Shown: positions 38,768 to 47,526, counted from the stretch's first letter. The stretch is DNA of 64,000 bases from Synechococcus sp. ROS8604 (GCF_014279655.1 NZ_CP047946.1:2170001-2234000); one strand, 5' to 3'. Numbers and translations: made by a program. The notes: generated by a model from the sequence alone, not told the origin.

Positions 38768-39138
38768 TACAGTTAATAACTATTTTAAAGCAAAACGAGC
38801 CTGAACCGCCGTCAGGTTGGAGGAGCGTAGCGCACTCAGGGAAGATTTTTACTGCCGGCACATAGCCGGCGTCGACATCTGCAAGCTGATCTCCTTTCGA
38901 AAGAGGTGTATAAGCAACAGCCAAGCGATTCGGGAGAACGATGCGGCGCTGATCTAACCTTCGTGTGAGTGTTACGATTCCGTGGCTGTAAATGCAGCAT
39001 CGTATCCGGCGATCGCTGATCTTGGTGCTTCAAGAAACTGAGGCGCTCCACCTGCTTAAAGTTATGATGGTGGTCTCATCCCTGCTTCCACACCGCGACT
39101 ACTGCGGCGATCACTACCCTCACTGTGGTAGGTGACTT
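38768..39138. other. intergenic region between ferredoxin and IS3 remnant
   Basis: 370 bp. A small inverted repeat (CCTGA...TCAGG at about 38801-38817) follows the ferredoxin but has no T-run. The rest is mixed-composition sequence with no recognisable gene. Confidence 0.3.
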
Positions 39139-39892
39139 TTATTGGACAGTTCTGGTCCCTGACATCGTTAACTCTGGGCGGGAGAAACAGGGTTCGATTT
39201 CAATGTAGACCTCATGGGGAGTTCTGCCTCCCAGAGAGCTGTGTGACCTTACATGGCAGTACCTCCAGAGGAATCGGGCCAGGCTGATCTCAGCCTCCCA
39301 GACATCGCTGTGTGCATGCAGATACACCTCCTCGTACTTGACTATGCGCCAAAGCCGTTCCAACAGGATGTTGTAGTAGCAGCGATTCCTACCTGACCAG
39401 CTGATCTTGATGTTCTCTGCTTGCAGTCTCGCCACAAAGTCAGAAGAGGTGAATTGGCAGCCCTGATCGGAGTGGAAGATCTTTGGCTTGCGACCACCTG
39501 CCAATGCCATCTCCAGGGCATCGAAACAGAACTCCGTGTCAAGGCTGTTCGAGAGCTTCCAGCTGAGCACGTTTCTGGAGAACAGATCCACGATCGCCAC
39601 CAGGTAGAGGAATCCTTTCTGCAGCGGGATGTAGGTGATATCTGTCGCCCAGAACTGGTCCGCTGCACTGACCTGCTTGAGGTCCACCAGACAGGGAAAT
39701 CGCTCGGATGGTTCGCCTGGCACGGTGGTGCGGGGTTTTTGGTCAATCGCGCCTTAAACCTTGGGAGCGCATGAGGTTTCGCACCCGATCGCGGCTAATC
39801 GGGATGCCTTCCCTGGCCAGGTACTCGACCAGCCGGCGGCTACCGCTGCAGGGATCCTCCAGGTAGAGAGCATCGATCCTGGCCATGATGCG
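39139..39892 (-). pseudogene. IS3-family transposase OrfB, frameshifted
   Basis: C-terminal rve domain in one frame (39139-39723): ATDITYIPLQKGFLYLVAI (first Asp), FHSDQGCQFTSSDF (second Asp) and LLERLWRIVKYEEVYLH (Glu), so the DDE triad is present. The preceding HTH_21 part (ALYLEDPCSGSRRLVEYL) lies in a different frame up to about 39890, and a frameshift near 39755 separates them. OrfA is absent; the element ends abruptly inside a cysQ fragment. Confidence 0.85.
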
Positions 39893-40395
39893 CAACGTCG
39901 ATGCCGAGTGGCTCTGGATCCTTGATCCTCTTGATGGCACCATGGATTTCCTGCAGGGCACCGGCGAATACGCCGTTCACCTCGCCCTGATCCACCAGCA
40001 GCGCCCCGTCCTCGGGGTGGTTCTGCTTCCGTAGCTCGATCAGCTCTGGTTCGGGCTGGTCGCTGCCGAGCCTGGTGATTCCCAGGCCTGGTGCGAGTCG
40101 CCGACTGGGGAGCGTCAGCCGGTGCGTTTCAGCAGCAGGGCACGCTTGCCTGAGTTGATCCCGGTCATCAGCCGCAGCCACCGTGATGATCGCCAGGAGC
40201 CGCTGATGGGCTCACTTGGAGTGGCCCAGGGCCTCGCCCGCGGGAGCGTAGGCGGCAAGGTTGGCGCGATCCTGCGGGGCGAAACCGATTTGTATGTCTC
40301 CCTTTCGGGCCGCACCTCCCCCAAAGACTGGGACATTGCCGCGCCGGAAGCGGTGCTGCTGGCCGCTGGCGGAGCCTTCACCCAGGCCTTCTTCT
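39893..40395 (+). pseudogene. cysQ fragment (3'-phosphoadenosine 5'-phosphate phosphatase)
   Basis: Inositol-monophosphatase-family sequence: DAEWLWILDPLDGTMDF with the metal-binding DPLDGT motif, EYAVHLALIHQQRPVLGVV, then a TAG where CysQ homologues continue LWFG, and finally SPKDWDIAAPEAVLLAAGG. The 5' end is replaced by IS3 sequence. The 3' end runs into a sodium-symporter gene. CysQ removes PAP left by PAPS-dependent sulfotransferases, so its remains in an island with three sulfotransferases are suggestive, but this copy is dead. Confidence 0.8.
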
Positions 40396-41048
40396 CGATT
40401 GGCACGGGCATCGGCTGCATCCTGGCCTATTCGGCCTACCTGAGCCGGCGCGCCCACCTGCCCCGGGAAGCCGTGGAAGTGGTGGGGATGGACACCGCTG
40501 TGGGCTTGCTGGCCGGCATGGTCACCTTCCCCGTGGTGATGAGCTTTGGCCTCCAGGATGTGATCAGTGGCTCCACCCTGGGCACGATCTTCATCGCGCT
40601 GCCCACGGGCCTGGGCTCGCTGGGCGCCACAGGTCAGCTGGTGGCGGTGCTCTTTTTTGCTCTGGCCCTGATTGCAGCGATCACCTCAGCGGTGTCACTG
40701 TTGGAGGTGCCGGTGGCCTGTTTGATCGATCGCCTGGGGTGGAGCCGCTCCCGGGCCGTCTGGTTGTCCACTGCCTTGATCTTTGTGGCCGGTCTTCCAG
40801 CGTCCACCTCCATGGAGGTTCTCGGCTGGATGGACTCCGTGTTTGGGGGCCTGATGCTGATCCTGGGGGGCTTGCTCCTGGCCCTGTTGCTGGGTTGGGT
40901 GCTCCCCGCCCGTTTTCAGAAGGAGCTCAGTCATTCGGGGAGTCCGATCTGGCTGCAGCGCTTTCTGCTGGTGATGCTGCGCTGGATTTCACCGCCGGTG
41001 ATCACCGTTGGTCTGGTGATCAGCGTGATTGATTTGATCCACAGATGA
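40122..41048 (+). CDS. chimeric ORF: CysQ C-terminus joined to SNF-type sodium symporter C-terminus
   Basis: 308 codons open from a GTG. Residues 1-90 are CysQ-like (see cysQ fragment); residues from about 91 (FFSIGTGIGCILAYSAYLS) to the end match the C-terminal half of neurotransmitter:sodium symporter family proteins, with about six membrane helices and the VVGMDTAVGLLAGMVTFPVV segment. The join lies in GGAFTQAFF, where the two families could share short identity. Neither half is complete, so function is doubtful. Confidence 0.65.
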   Translation: MRFSSRARLPELIPVISRSHRDDRQEPLMGSLGVAQGLARGSVGGKVGAILRGETDLYVSLSGRTSPKDWDIAAPEAVLLAAGGAFTQAFFSIGTGIGCILAYSAYLSRRAHLPREAVEVVGMDTAVGLLAGMVTFPVVMSFGLQDVISGSTLGTIFIALPTGLGSLGATGQLVAVLFFALALIAAITSAVSLLEVPVACLIDRLGWSRSRAVWLSTALIFVAGLPASTSMEVLGWMDSVFGGLMLILGGLLLALLLGWVLPARFQKELSHSGSPIWLQRFLLVMLRWISPPVITVGLVISVIDLIHR

Positions 41049-41290
41049 GCAAACACTTGAGAGTGCGTTTGTGAAGTACTTAAAAACTAATTATTAAGCT
41101 GCTGTGCTGGCATGAAAGTAAGCAATATTAAGTAGCCACTGTTGTAGCTATATAAAATTATTAATTTTTGAAATTATTGATTGTATTAGTGATATTTTAC
41201 TTTAAAAATTGTGGATAGATATAAGCCTGATTAAAATAATATTAATTAGAGGTTCTTTTTAAATTAACCAAGTTTAGAGTGCAACATTTG

Positions 41291-42049
41291 TTATAATACA
41301 GTTTCAGCGCCCCAAATAACTTCAAGGGCATCGTAATCGTTTTCAGTAAACTCAGTTCCCCATTCGCCGCCAAGGCTGTTGTAAGACATAACAGTATCTT
41401 CTACGGTATTGTAATTAGGATTATTAGGATTTTCTCCTGGGTGAGAAAGGCCCAATGAATGACCAATTTCATGAGTGATTGTATTTTGATCGAAATCGTT
41501 TAACTCATCTGTTCCAGGTGACGTGTCTTTCCAGAGCACGAACCAACGATTTTCAGTTTCAACAACTTGGCCGACGACTCCAAGCCGTGGCGGACCCCAT
41601 GGAGAGTAGCGATCAACAGAAACAACTACAATTTCCGCATCTTTTACGTTATCTGTAGTTTCAAAATCAAGCTCAATTGCATCATCGACTTCATTAAAAG
41701 TATCGTTAATAAGTTGTTCCGCTTCATTGCTATGTTGGTTAGTTGTAACGCGTTTTGTATCTCTTTCTTTGTCCCATATTGTGTAAGTTAATGTATCATT
41801 GTTTGGCCAATCGATATAATCTTTTGTTATATCTCCAAAGGTTGAGCTGATTAAAATCTCGTCATTGAAGTCTGATCCGCTTTGCAGATTTGTGGCCCCG
41901 CTTTCAGCGCTATCTAGATTGGTCGGAGATTTGCATTCGCTACAGGCGCAGGTTTTTGTATGAAAGCTGTCAGAATTTAGTAATTGGCGCCGGGCTTTCC
42001 AGTAGGACTGCTCGACGAATTTGCGGCTGAAGAGTGCTGGGGAAGTCAT
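41291..42049 (-). CDS. metzincin zinc metalloprotease
   Basis: 252 residues. Zinc motif HEIGHSLGLSH (His193, Glu194, His197, His203) and Met-turn TVMSYNS (Met221) define a metzincin, closest in style to matrixin/serralysin catalytic domains. The N-terminal 75 residues carry a CACSECK cysteine motif but no signal peptide; no RTX repeats are present, so the secretion route is unclear. Very AT-rich compared with the genes around it, with 240 bp of AT-rich non-coding DNA at its 3' side: probably a separate import. Confidence 0.85.
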   Translation of the reverse strand: MTSPALFSRKFVEQSYWKARRQLLNSDSFHTKTCACSECKSPTNLDSAESGATNLQSGSDFNDEILISSTFGDITKDYIDWPNNDTLTYTIWDKERDTKRVTTNQHSNEAEQLINDTFNEVDDAIELDFETTDNVKDAEIVVVSVDRYSPWGPPRLGVVGQVVETENRWFVLWKDTSPGTDELNDFDQNTITHEIGHSLGLSHPGENPNNPNYNTVEDTVMSYNSLGGEWGTEFTENDYDALEVIWGAETVL

Positions 42050-42226
42050 TCCGACACTATCAGGGATCCCACGATTATGGCATTGACTGGCTTGGCGCGC
42101 ATCCTGTCCTTGGCTGGATTTCTGGGTGTGCTCTTGGGGTCAGTGTTTGTTGGCTTGGACCCCCTCTGCCAGGAAAGTTGACACCTCTCCATTTCGATCA
42201 CCAAGGGGGCTTGATGGAGCAGAGCT

Positions 42227-42457
42227 ATGCGTCGCTACAGCGAAGCCGTCAAAGCTGATGTGAGAAGGCGAATGAGTCCGCCACAGCGGCAGAGCGTGGC
42301 CCAGATTTCAGCAGAGCTGGGCATTCACGTGGTCACCCTCTACAACTGGAGGAAGACGTGGCGGTTGCAGGGAGAGGTGGTGCCGGCATCCGAGAGGGAT
42401 CCTGAGGGCTGGGGCGCCACTCCTGATCCGCGTCAGCCTGGCGGGCTGTCCAGGTGA
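42227..42457 (+). mobile_element. IS3-family OrfA, truncated
   Basis: MRRYSEAVKADVRRRMSP opens a typical OrfA with the helix-turn-helix ISAELGIHVVTLYNWRKTWR; the frame runs through PASERDPEGWGATP and then ends without OrfB. A decayed copy of the same gene lies at 5352-5475. Confidence 0.7.
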
Positions 42458-42713
42458 GGGCATCGCTGCTGGTCATAACCCGGTTGCCCGTGCCACTGCT
42501 GGCGACCGCCACCAACAGGCCAAGCTCTGGTGCCCAGCAGACCCAGGTCCAGTTGTTATTAGCTGGCGTCTGGCGCAGGCTCCAGCTGCGCCCATCCGCT
42601 GAGGTCATCACCCGATTCCCGATTCCGCTGTCGCTGACGGCAACAAACAGCCCCAGCTCCGGTGACCACAGGATCACATCGTAACCAGCACAAAGACCAC
42701 CCACCGAATGCAT
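42458..42713 (-). pseudogene. BNR/sialidase-like repeat fragment
   Basis: Two repeats of about 40 residues: ILWSPELGLFVAVSDSGIG...VMTSADGRSWSLR and VCWAPELGLLVAVASSGTG...VMTSSDALTWTAR. This is a piece of a repeat propeller protein of the kind found in phage tail or surface proteins. Both ends are missing. Confidence 0.55.
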
Positions 42714-42947
42714 CTAGCGATGCCGGTGGAGATCGCGGATCAGTTGACCGCGTTGGCGGCACATCACCGCCGCACCCTCACCGGCCAGATCATCTGGCTG
42801 ATTAAGCAGGCCCATCAAGAACTCAAGAAAGCCCAAGACGGTGAGTTCGAGATGTTCAAAAAGATGTCCCCCCAAGAGCGTGAAACGTTTTTCACCCGGG
42901 AGGGCCATGACCTGATGACCCTGCGCCTGCAGCAGGAGGGCGCATGA
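42708..42947 (+). CDS. ribbon-helix-helix protein
   Basis: 79 residues (67 from the inner ATG at 42720). MPVEIADQLTALAAHHRRTLTGQIIWLIKQAHQEL is an Arc/CopG-type ribbon-helix-helix; the C-terminus is charged. A small DNA-binding regulator opening a run of tiny genes joined by 4-base ATGA overlaps; likely regulates that run. Confidence 0.65.
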   Translation: MHLAMPVEIADQLTALAAHHRRTLTGQIIWLIKQAHQELKKAQDGEFEMFKKMSPQERETFFTREGHDLMTLRLQQEGA

Positions 42948-43108
42948 CTTGGCAGATGGCCACGCAGGCCCATCGCGATCGCATGAGCGAGGCCTGGAGC
43001 TTCATCAGTGACGAGCTCACCGAAATGCAGAAGGACCTGGGCTGCCCTGACCACTTCGTGGCGGAAATGCTCGACGCCATTCAGGCCAATTGGCAGGAGG
43101 CCGCATGA
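42944..43108 (+). CDS. 54-residue hypothetical protein
   Basis: Starts in the ATGA overlap with the ribbon-helix-helix gene and ends in ATGA with the next gene. Helical (SEAWSFISDELTEMQKDLG, DHFVAEMLDAIQANWQEA). No family recognised; supported by the perfect overlap spacing on both sides. Confidence 0.6.
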   Translation: MTWQMATQAHRDRMSEAWSFISDELTEMQKDLGCPDHFVAEMLDAIQANWQEAA

Positions 43109-43344
43109 ACCTCCCCCAGACCCTCGACGTCGGAGACGGGATTCAGATCCCCCTGCTCGACGCCCTGCAGGCCACCCGGCACGTCATCACCGCCACGTCC
43201 CTGATCCAGCAGGAGCCGCGCCTGTCAGCACTGGCCCTCGAGATCGCGCAGGACAACCTCACGCACTTTCTGGGCGGCCCCGATTGGGAAGAGACCGCAT
43301 TCCAGTTGATCGAACACATCACCACCACGGAGGCATCGAAATGA
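43105..43344 (+). CDS. 79-residue hypothetical protein
   Basis: ATG at 43105 overlaps the previous stop (ATGA); an earlier TTG is not needed. Sequence NLPQTLDVGDGIQIPLL followed by helices (ALQATRHVITATSLIQQ). No family recognised. Part of the same translationally coupled run. Confidence 0.55.
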   Translation: MNLPQTLDVGDGIQIPLLDALQATRHVITATSLIQQEPRLSALALEIAQDNLTHFLGGPDWEETAFQLIEHITTTEASK

Positions 43345-43718
43345 CCACTGCCGACTTCAAGCAACAGCTCGCCAATGGCGCTGAGCTGAATAGAGCGGTC
43401 ACCGCCGCACTGGATGACTTCCACAGCCTGGAAGAAATCGCAATCGTGCTGCGTTACCTGCAGCTCAGAGACAAGGTGCTGCACCCCCATGACTCCTGCG
43501 GCTGGGGGGCCGATGGGGCTGACCTGCACATGAAGCACCTGGCCGAGGTGCTCGATCGCCAGCACAAATACGAAATGGTCGAGATGGGGGCCCGGAAGCT
43601 CTTCGCTCAAGTCCACCTGGCCCGCACCACCATGCGGGAGATCAAAGACGCAACTTCCGACTGGGGCGGCGCTATCGCAACCCTGGACGACTGGTATCCC
43701 GCAGCGGGGGGCAAATGA
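43341..43718 (+). CDS. 125-residue hypothetical protein
   Basis: ATG overlaps the previous stop as ATGA. Helix-rich (DFKQQLANGAELNRAVTAAL) with a central Gly/His/Cys-containing loop (HPHDSCGWGADGADLH). No known domain. Belongs to the satellite-like small-gene run. Confidence 0.55.
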   Translation: MTTADFKQQLANGAELNRAVTAALDDFHSLEEIAIVLRYLQLRDKVLHPHDSCGWGADGADLHMKHLAEVLDRQHKYEMVEMGARKLFAQVHLARTTMREIKDATSDWGGAIATLDDWYPAAGGK

Positions 43719-44122
43719 CTGACCCTCGACTGAAGGTGATCGCATCCGCTGCGGCTGCCCGCGGCTGGTCTGCTGAATTCGTTGACACCCCCCATCGCAC
43801 TGAGCTTGTGGTGGTGCCCACCGTCTCCAACCCGGAGCAGCAGGGCTACATGGGCATGGGCTTTGGCATCACCCTTGGCGGCCAGTCGATCGCCATGTGG
43901 TGCTGGGAGTCATGGGCCGGCTCTTTGTTCGAGCCGGATCTGCAGAAACCTGTTGGCCTGGATTACGAGCTGGACCGCTTCCCCCGGGTCCGATCGCTCG
44001 AGGATGCACTGCTCATCTTCGACAACGCCAGCCGCCGGTATCTGGCCGAGATGCGGGGCCTGGATCCCGAAGAACCAAGCGCATGGTCTGACCTCGAGCC
44101 GCTGGCAGGAGGCGCGGCCTGA
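43715..44122 (+). CDS. 135-residue hypothetical protein
   Basis: Again starts in ATGA. Mixed alpha/beta with the pattern GYMGMGFGITLGGQSIAMW. No family recognised; possibly an anti-defence or DNA-metabolism protein by context, without direct evidence. Confidence 0.55.
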   Translation: MTDPRLKVIASAAAARGWSAEFVDTPHRTELVVVPTVSNPEQQGYMGMGFGITLGGQSIAMWCWESWAGSLFEPDLQKPVGLDYELDRFPRVRSLEDALLIFDNASRRYLAEMRGLDPEEPSAWSDLEPLAGGAA

Positions 44123-44289
44123 TGACTAGCCAACAACTCCGGCACCTCAAAGACGAGCTGCAGCAGATCGATGCACGGCTCGCCGGCTGCAGGGGGCCGG
44201 CATCACCAGAACAGATGCAACTGCTCCGGTTGCGGCGGGAATGCCTCGTCCGCATTCGGGATGCAGAACGCGCCAGCTGGGGCGATTAA
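44122..44289 (+). CDS. 55-residue hypothetical protein
   Basis: ATG shares its A with the TGA of the previous gene. One helix pair (QQLRHLKDELQQIDARLAG, EQMQLLRLRRECLVRIRDA), likely a short coiled coil. Last gene of the overlapping run. Confidence 0.5.
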   Translation: MTSQQLRHLKDELQQIDARLAGCRGPASPEQMQLLRLRRECLVRIRDAERASWGD

Positions 44290-44369
44290 CTCCGGGGCAT
44301 TCGGTCCGAGTCACCAGGGGCCAAAGGTTGCACTTCCGGATTCTGCTGAGGCCGATGTAAGGCCCCTCC

Positions 44370-44612
44370 ATGTCCACCTCTATTCACAACACCATGGCCA
44401 ATCAAGAACAGACCCCCAGGGTCAAGATCAGCAGCCTCTGGACAAACGAAACCAAGGACGGAAAGAAATACCTTTCCGGCGGTAACGGCTCCATCCGTTA
44501 CTCCATCTGGCCGAATGGTTTTAAAGAGAAAGACACTGATCCTGACTGGGTTCTTTATGTCGAACAGGCCAAGAAAAAGGAAGGCACTGATTCATCGGCC
44601 ACTCCTTTCTGA
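44370..44612 (+). CDS. 80-residue hypothetical protein
   Basis: Starts MSTSIHNT (or MANQEQTP at 44394). The core ISSLWTNETKDGKKYLSGG...IRYSIWPNGF has the look of a small all-beta single-stranded-DNA or phage-type protein, DUF736-like in size and pattern, but I cannot assign it. Followed by an intrinsic terminator. Confidence 0.6.
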   Translation: MSTSIHNTMANQEQTPRVKISSLWTNETKDGKKYLSGGNGSIRYSIWPNGFKEKDTDPDWVLYVEQAKKKEGTDSSATPF

Positions 44613-44618
44613 CCTACC

Positions 44619-44646
44619 GGCTCCTCACTCGAGGGGCCTTTTTTTT
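44619..44646 (+). terminator. Rho-independent terminator of the small-gene run
   Basis: GGCTCCTC and GAGGGGCC form an 8-bp stem (one T-G wobble) around ACTC, followed by eight T. It lies 6 bp after the 80-residue gene and likely ends the transcript that begins near 42700. Confidence 0.85.
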
Positions 44647-44690
44647 CGCAATAAGGCTGCTTGTTGAGAAAACCTCTCTAGTCTTTTCAC

Positions 44691-44900
44691 ATGACCAATC
44701 GCTACCACCGCAAGGTGACACGTCCCTCCGATTTCGAGCCCGCTGAAACCTTTCAGAAGCTCTCCGTCACCCTCCCCCCTTCCTGGATCCGGAACGTCAG
44801 AAAGCACGGCCATGGCACCACCGCCGGTGCGTCTGGAGTGATCCGTGAAGCACTGGCCCTCTGGGCCCTCGAGAACGACGTTGTGCTGTCCAGCAAGTAA
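44691..44900 (+). CDS. ribbon-helix-helix protein
   Basis: 69 residues. KLSVTLPPSWIRNVRKHG followed by ASGVIREALALWAL is a CopG/MetJ-type ribbon-helix-helix. Likely a transcription regulator of the element or an orphan antitoxin; no toxin gene follows. Confidence 0.65.
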   Translation: MTNRYHRKVTRPSDFEPAETFQKLSVTLPPSWIRNVRKHGHGTTAGASGVIREALALWALENDVVLSSK

Positions 44901-44968
44901 GCGCAGCGATCCAGCTCTCCCGGCGACCAACCACGGAGCTGAACCACCACCAGGACCCGTAAAGACCC

Positions 44969-45136
44969 TTGAGACACTCCAACAATAGCCAGAAATATCC
45001 ACCGAGGGCTCGCCACTGTCAGGCCGCGGCGATCGTTGATGAGTGGTATCCAGAGTTCAACAAGGCGGCCTCCCTTCGTGTTGATCACTTGCTTGTAGAT
45101 GACACGGCATCTACCCATGCACGGAGGTGGTCCTGA
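44969..45136 (+). CDS. possible small protein
   Basis: An open frame from TTG with credible coding pattern at its end (AAIVDEWYPEFNKAASLRVD), finishing 4 bases before the next gene. No ATG, no family. It may be the 3' remnant of a longer gene. Confidence 0.3.
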   Translation: MRHSNNSQKYPPRARHCQAAAIVDEWYPEFNKAASLRVDHLLVDDTASTHARRWS

Positions 45137-45139
45137 CCG

Positions 45140-45823
45140 GTGGTCTCCCCTCGCCTGCCCATTGACTTTGACCTGGAGGAGGAGCTGCTCCCCCGGCATC
45201 TCGAGGAGTGGACCCGCGGCAGTGGTGTGGCTGAGGCGATCGTCCGCGCCAACGTCCAGAGCTACGCCGGCGAATCAGTCCATGAGCTGCTGATTGGTGA
45301 TCGGCTCGAGCAGGCCGGTGCCCATGGCCAGCAGTACGCCACCCGCGCCGTCCGGGCACTGCTCAACAACCGCGACACCCTGGCCCTCGGCGGCTGGGCC
45401 TGCCATGGCGTTGACCTGCAGAACGGCTGCCATTCCGATACCGGCTTCGTCGTCTTCAAGCCGGATCACCCCCGGACGAAAAAGAACGGCCGCATCGCCA
45501 AGTACGAGCACCCCGCCGGGATCCCGGAGCGGATCGTGGCCCTCCGGATGCCCGGGGATGATGACTACTGGGCACGGATCAAAGCCAACCCCTCCATCGA
45601 CATCGTTCTGGATGAGTCAGGGGGAAAGAAGCTCGGCGCCTGGCTCACGGCCGGCATCCCCGCCCTCGGCGTTCCCGGCATCTGGGCTGGCACCCCGCCG
45701 CTGGATAGCGCCGACCCCGAGCCGACCACTGGCTTTGGCTACGGCGAGATGTTGAATCGCAACCAAGCCAAGAAGGAAAAAGATCGAGGAGGCCACTGGT
45801 CAACGCGACGTTGGCAGCAGTAA
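45140..45823 (+). CDS. DUF3854-type primase-like protein, truncated
   Basis: 227 residues from GTG. HPRTKKNGRIAKYEHPAGIPERI and the later IDIVLDESGGKKLGAWLTAGIPALGVPGI match the DUF3854 (toprim-like) domain of large plasmid/phage primase-helicases. In those the latter motif reads TEGAKKA; here it is DESGGKK, so the catalytic Glu may be displaced. Family members are several times longer; the helicase part is missing. Likely the remains of the element's replication gene. Confidence 0.6.
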   Translation: MVSPRLPIDFDLEEELLPRHLEEWTRGSGVAEAIVRANVQSYAGESVHELLIGDRLEQAGAHGQQYATRAVRALLNNRDTLALGGWACHGVDLQNGCHSDTGFVVFKPDHPRTKKNGRIAKYEHPAGIPERIVALRMPGDDDYWARIKANPSIDIVLDESGGKKLGAWLTAGIPALGVPGIWAGTPPLDSADPEPTTGFGYGEMLNRNQAKKEKDRGGHWSTRRWQQ

Positions 45824-46246
45824 GACCAGTTCTGTTCCAACTATTCCTCCAGCGTGGATAGTGAAGTTCTTGCCTGAGAAATTCAGTCGCCAACATAAGC
45901 CAATGATTTAACTGATGAGCTTTCAATCGTCATGATCGCCCTGCTCATCGGTGGTGAGGTTTTTTCTTTGCTTCCCGAACGCAATTTCATTCCTCCCATG
46001 CGCTGTAGCCCTATCTCGGATGCTTAATCCTTAGTGATTTGTACGAGTGTCAAATACACTTCAGTAAGACGCCTGGACGTGTAACTCCTGTCGAGGTTGC
46101 AGCCTTTTGGCTGACTCGCCTCATCTGCGTCGCGCTATTCGTAGAAGTCTTGCACTGATGTCGTGCTTCGTGTGCAGGTGATCTTGTGGGCGGATGCTGA
46201 GTGGGTGATTTGTGGGCCGCTGTAGCGATTGAAGAGGCCGTTCATA
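45824..46246. other. intergenic region without recognisable gene
   Basis: 420 bp between the truncated primase and the phosphorylase gene. Composition shifts here from GC-rich to AT-richer. No convincing frame, repeat or hairpin; it should contain the phosphorylase promoter. Confidence 0.3.
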
Positions 46247-47092
46247 ATGCTGGAAAACGCGTATCCACTCATGCCCTTTATCGAGACGAAGGTCGATCTT
46301 GTCGTGATCACTGCCCTTTCCGAAGAAAAGAAAGCACTTAAAGATTGTTTCGGAATAGACTTTGAGAGGGTGACCAGAGATGGTATTCATTACTATCTTG
46401 GATCCTTGAATTATGGCGATAGGCAAATAAACATAGCGGCTGTTCAGTCTGTTGACATGGGCCCAGTCTCGGCGGCTGTCATTGCTGCTCGATCAATCGT
46501 CGAATGGAATCCATCATTAATTGTCATGACTGGAATATGTGCTGGGGTGAAAGGATTAACCAGGCTAGGCGACCTGGTCGTCGCAAGTCAGGTTTTCGAT
46601 CATACGGCGGGAACGTATAGGGAAGGCTTGATCATTCCCTTTCAGCAATCAATTAGGCAAGAGCATTGGGTGCTTCAATTTGTTCAATCAGTACTCGAGG
46701 ATGAAGCTGTATTTGATGAAATTGCTGCGTGTTATCCGATGCCTGTAAAGACATCTGTGAAGCCAGATATTCATGTTGGCACAATGGCCGCTGGTAGTTT
46801 CGTGGTTAAGGATTCTGGTTATGTGAGTAATTTGCTGGAGAAGACTTCAAAGTTATACGGCATTGATATGGAGTCTTATGGTGTTGCATCAGCCGCCGAG
46901 ATATGTAGTTCTGCGCTTCGCAGAGTGACTTGGCTTGTGATTAAAGGAGTAGTGGATCATGCGGATATCAAGAAAACAGATAATTGGCATCCTTTCTGTG
47001 CCTTTGCAAGCGCAAAATTTTTACATACATTGATTTATCAGCTTTTGTCCAGGGATGCGTCGTATCAATGGTTGAAGCGTTCAAGAGAATAA
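46247..47092 (+). CDS. nucleoside phosphorylase superfamily protein
   Basis: 281 residues from ATG 46247; ATG 46271 is also possible. PNP/UDP-phosphorylase fold of the MTA/SAH-nucleosidase type: LVVITALSEEKKAL at the N-terminus, LIVMTGICAGVKGLTRLGD in the middle, then the nucleoside-binding GIDMESYGVASAA and KGVVDHADI near the C-terminus. Predicted to cleave the glycosidic bond of a nucleoside or nucleotide. Stand-alone, AT-richer than the neighbouring element genes. Similar domains serve as effectors in some defence systems, but no partner is encoded here. Confidence 0.8.
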   Translation: MLENAYPLMPFIETKVDLVVITALSEEKKALKDCFGIDFERVTRDGIHYYLGSLNYGDRQINIAAVQSVDMGPVSAAVIAARSIVEWNPSLIVMTGICAGVKGLTRLGDLVVASQVFDHTAGTYREGLIIPFQQSIRQEHWVLQFVQSVLEDEAVFDEIAACYPMPVKTSVKPDIHVGTMAAGSFVVKDSGYVSNLLEKTSKLYGIDMESYGVASAAEICSSALRRVTWLVIKGVVDHADIKKTDNWHPFCAFASAKFLHTLIYQLLSRDASYQWLKRSRE

Positions 47093-47526
47093 ATTAAGGG
47101 GATACATCCTTTTCGTGACATTGGCTTGAGGAAAGTGTGTAGGCCAAGCGGAACAAGCTAACTGGCCGAGTGTGCCATTCAGTTCTATCTAGAAGCCTAC
47201 GCTCAATCGAAGAACCTGTCATGAAGGCCTAAGAACTTCTTGGTCTGCCTGTATAGGCATGCGTGTTAACAGAAATTCAGGGAAAGGAGGCAGCCGTAGC
47301 CTCCAATCCGCTACGCCAGGAAAGGTCTATGGTGTAGCTCTCAATTCCAGGGTCTTAGCTCTTCTCGCCGGCCTTGCATTGATAAGATTGTGTGACCTTA
47401 TTGTGATCGGCACAGAAGGGGCTGGTGACCATCAGCCGATGGCATTGATACCCCAAAGCAATGGGGCACATGGCATAAAAAAGGCCGGTCACATGGACCA
47501 GCCCTTGAAGGGTTGGACGTTGGACG
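47093..47526. other. intergenic region, convergent ends
   Basis: 430 bp between converging genes. Holds the terminator of the secreted-protein gene (listed separately) near its right end. The rest has no recognisable gene. Confidence 0.35.
47477..47503 (-). terminator. Rho-independent terminator of the secreted-protein gene
   Basis: On the minus strand GGCTGGTC and GACCGGCC form an 8-bp stem (one T-G wobble) around CATGT, followed by six T, about 25 bp past the stop codon. Confidence 0.8.

Noticed and set aside
39342..39746. 134-codon frame overlapping the IS3 transposase
   Set aside because: Shadow frame of the OrfB domain, which has the DDE residues in the other frame.
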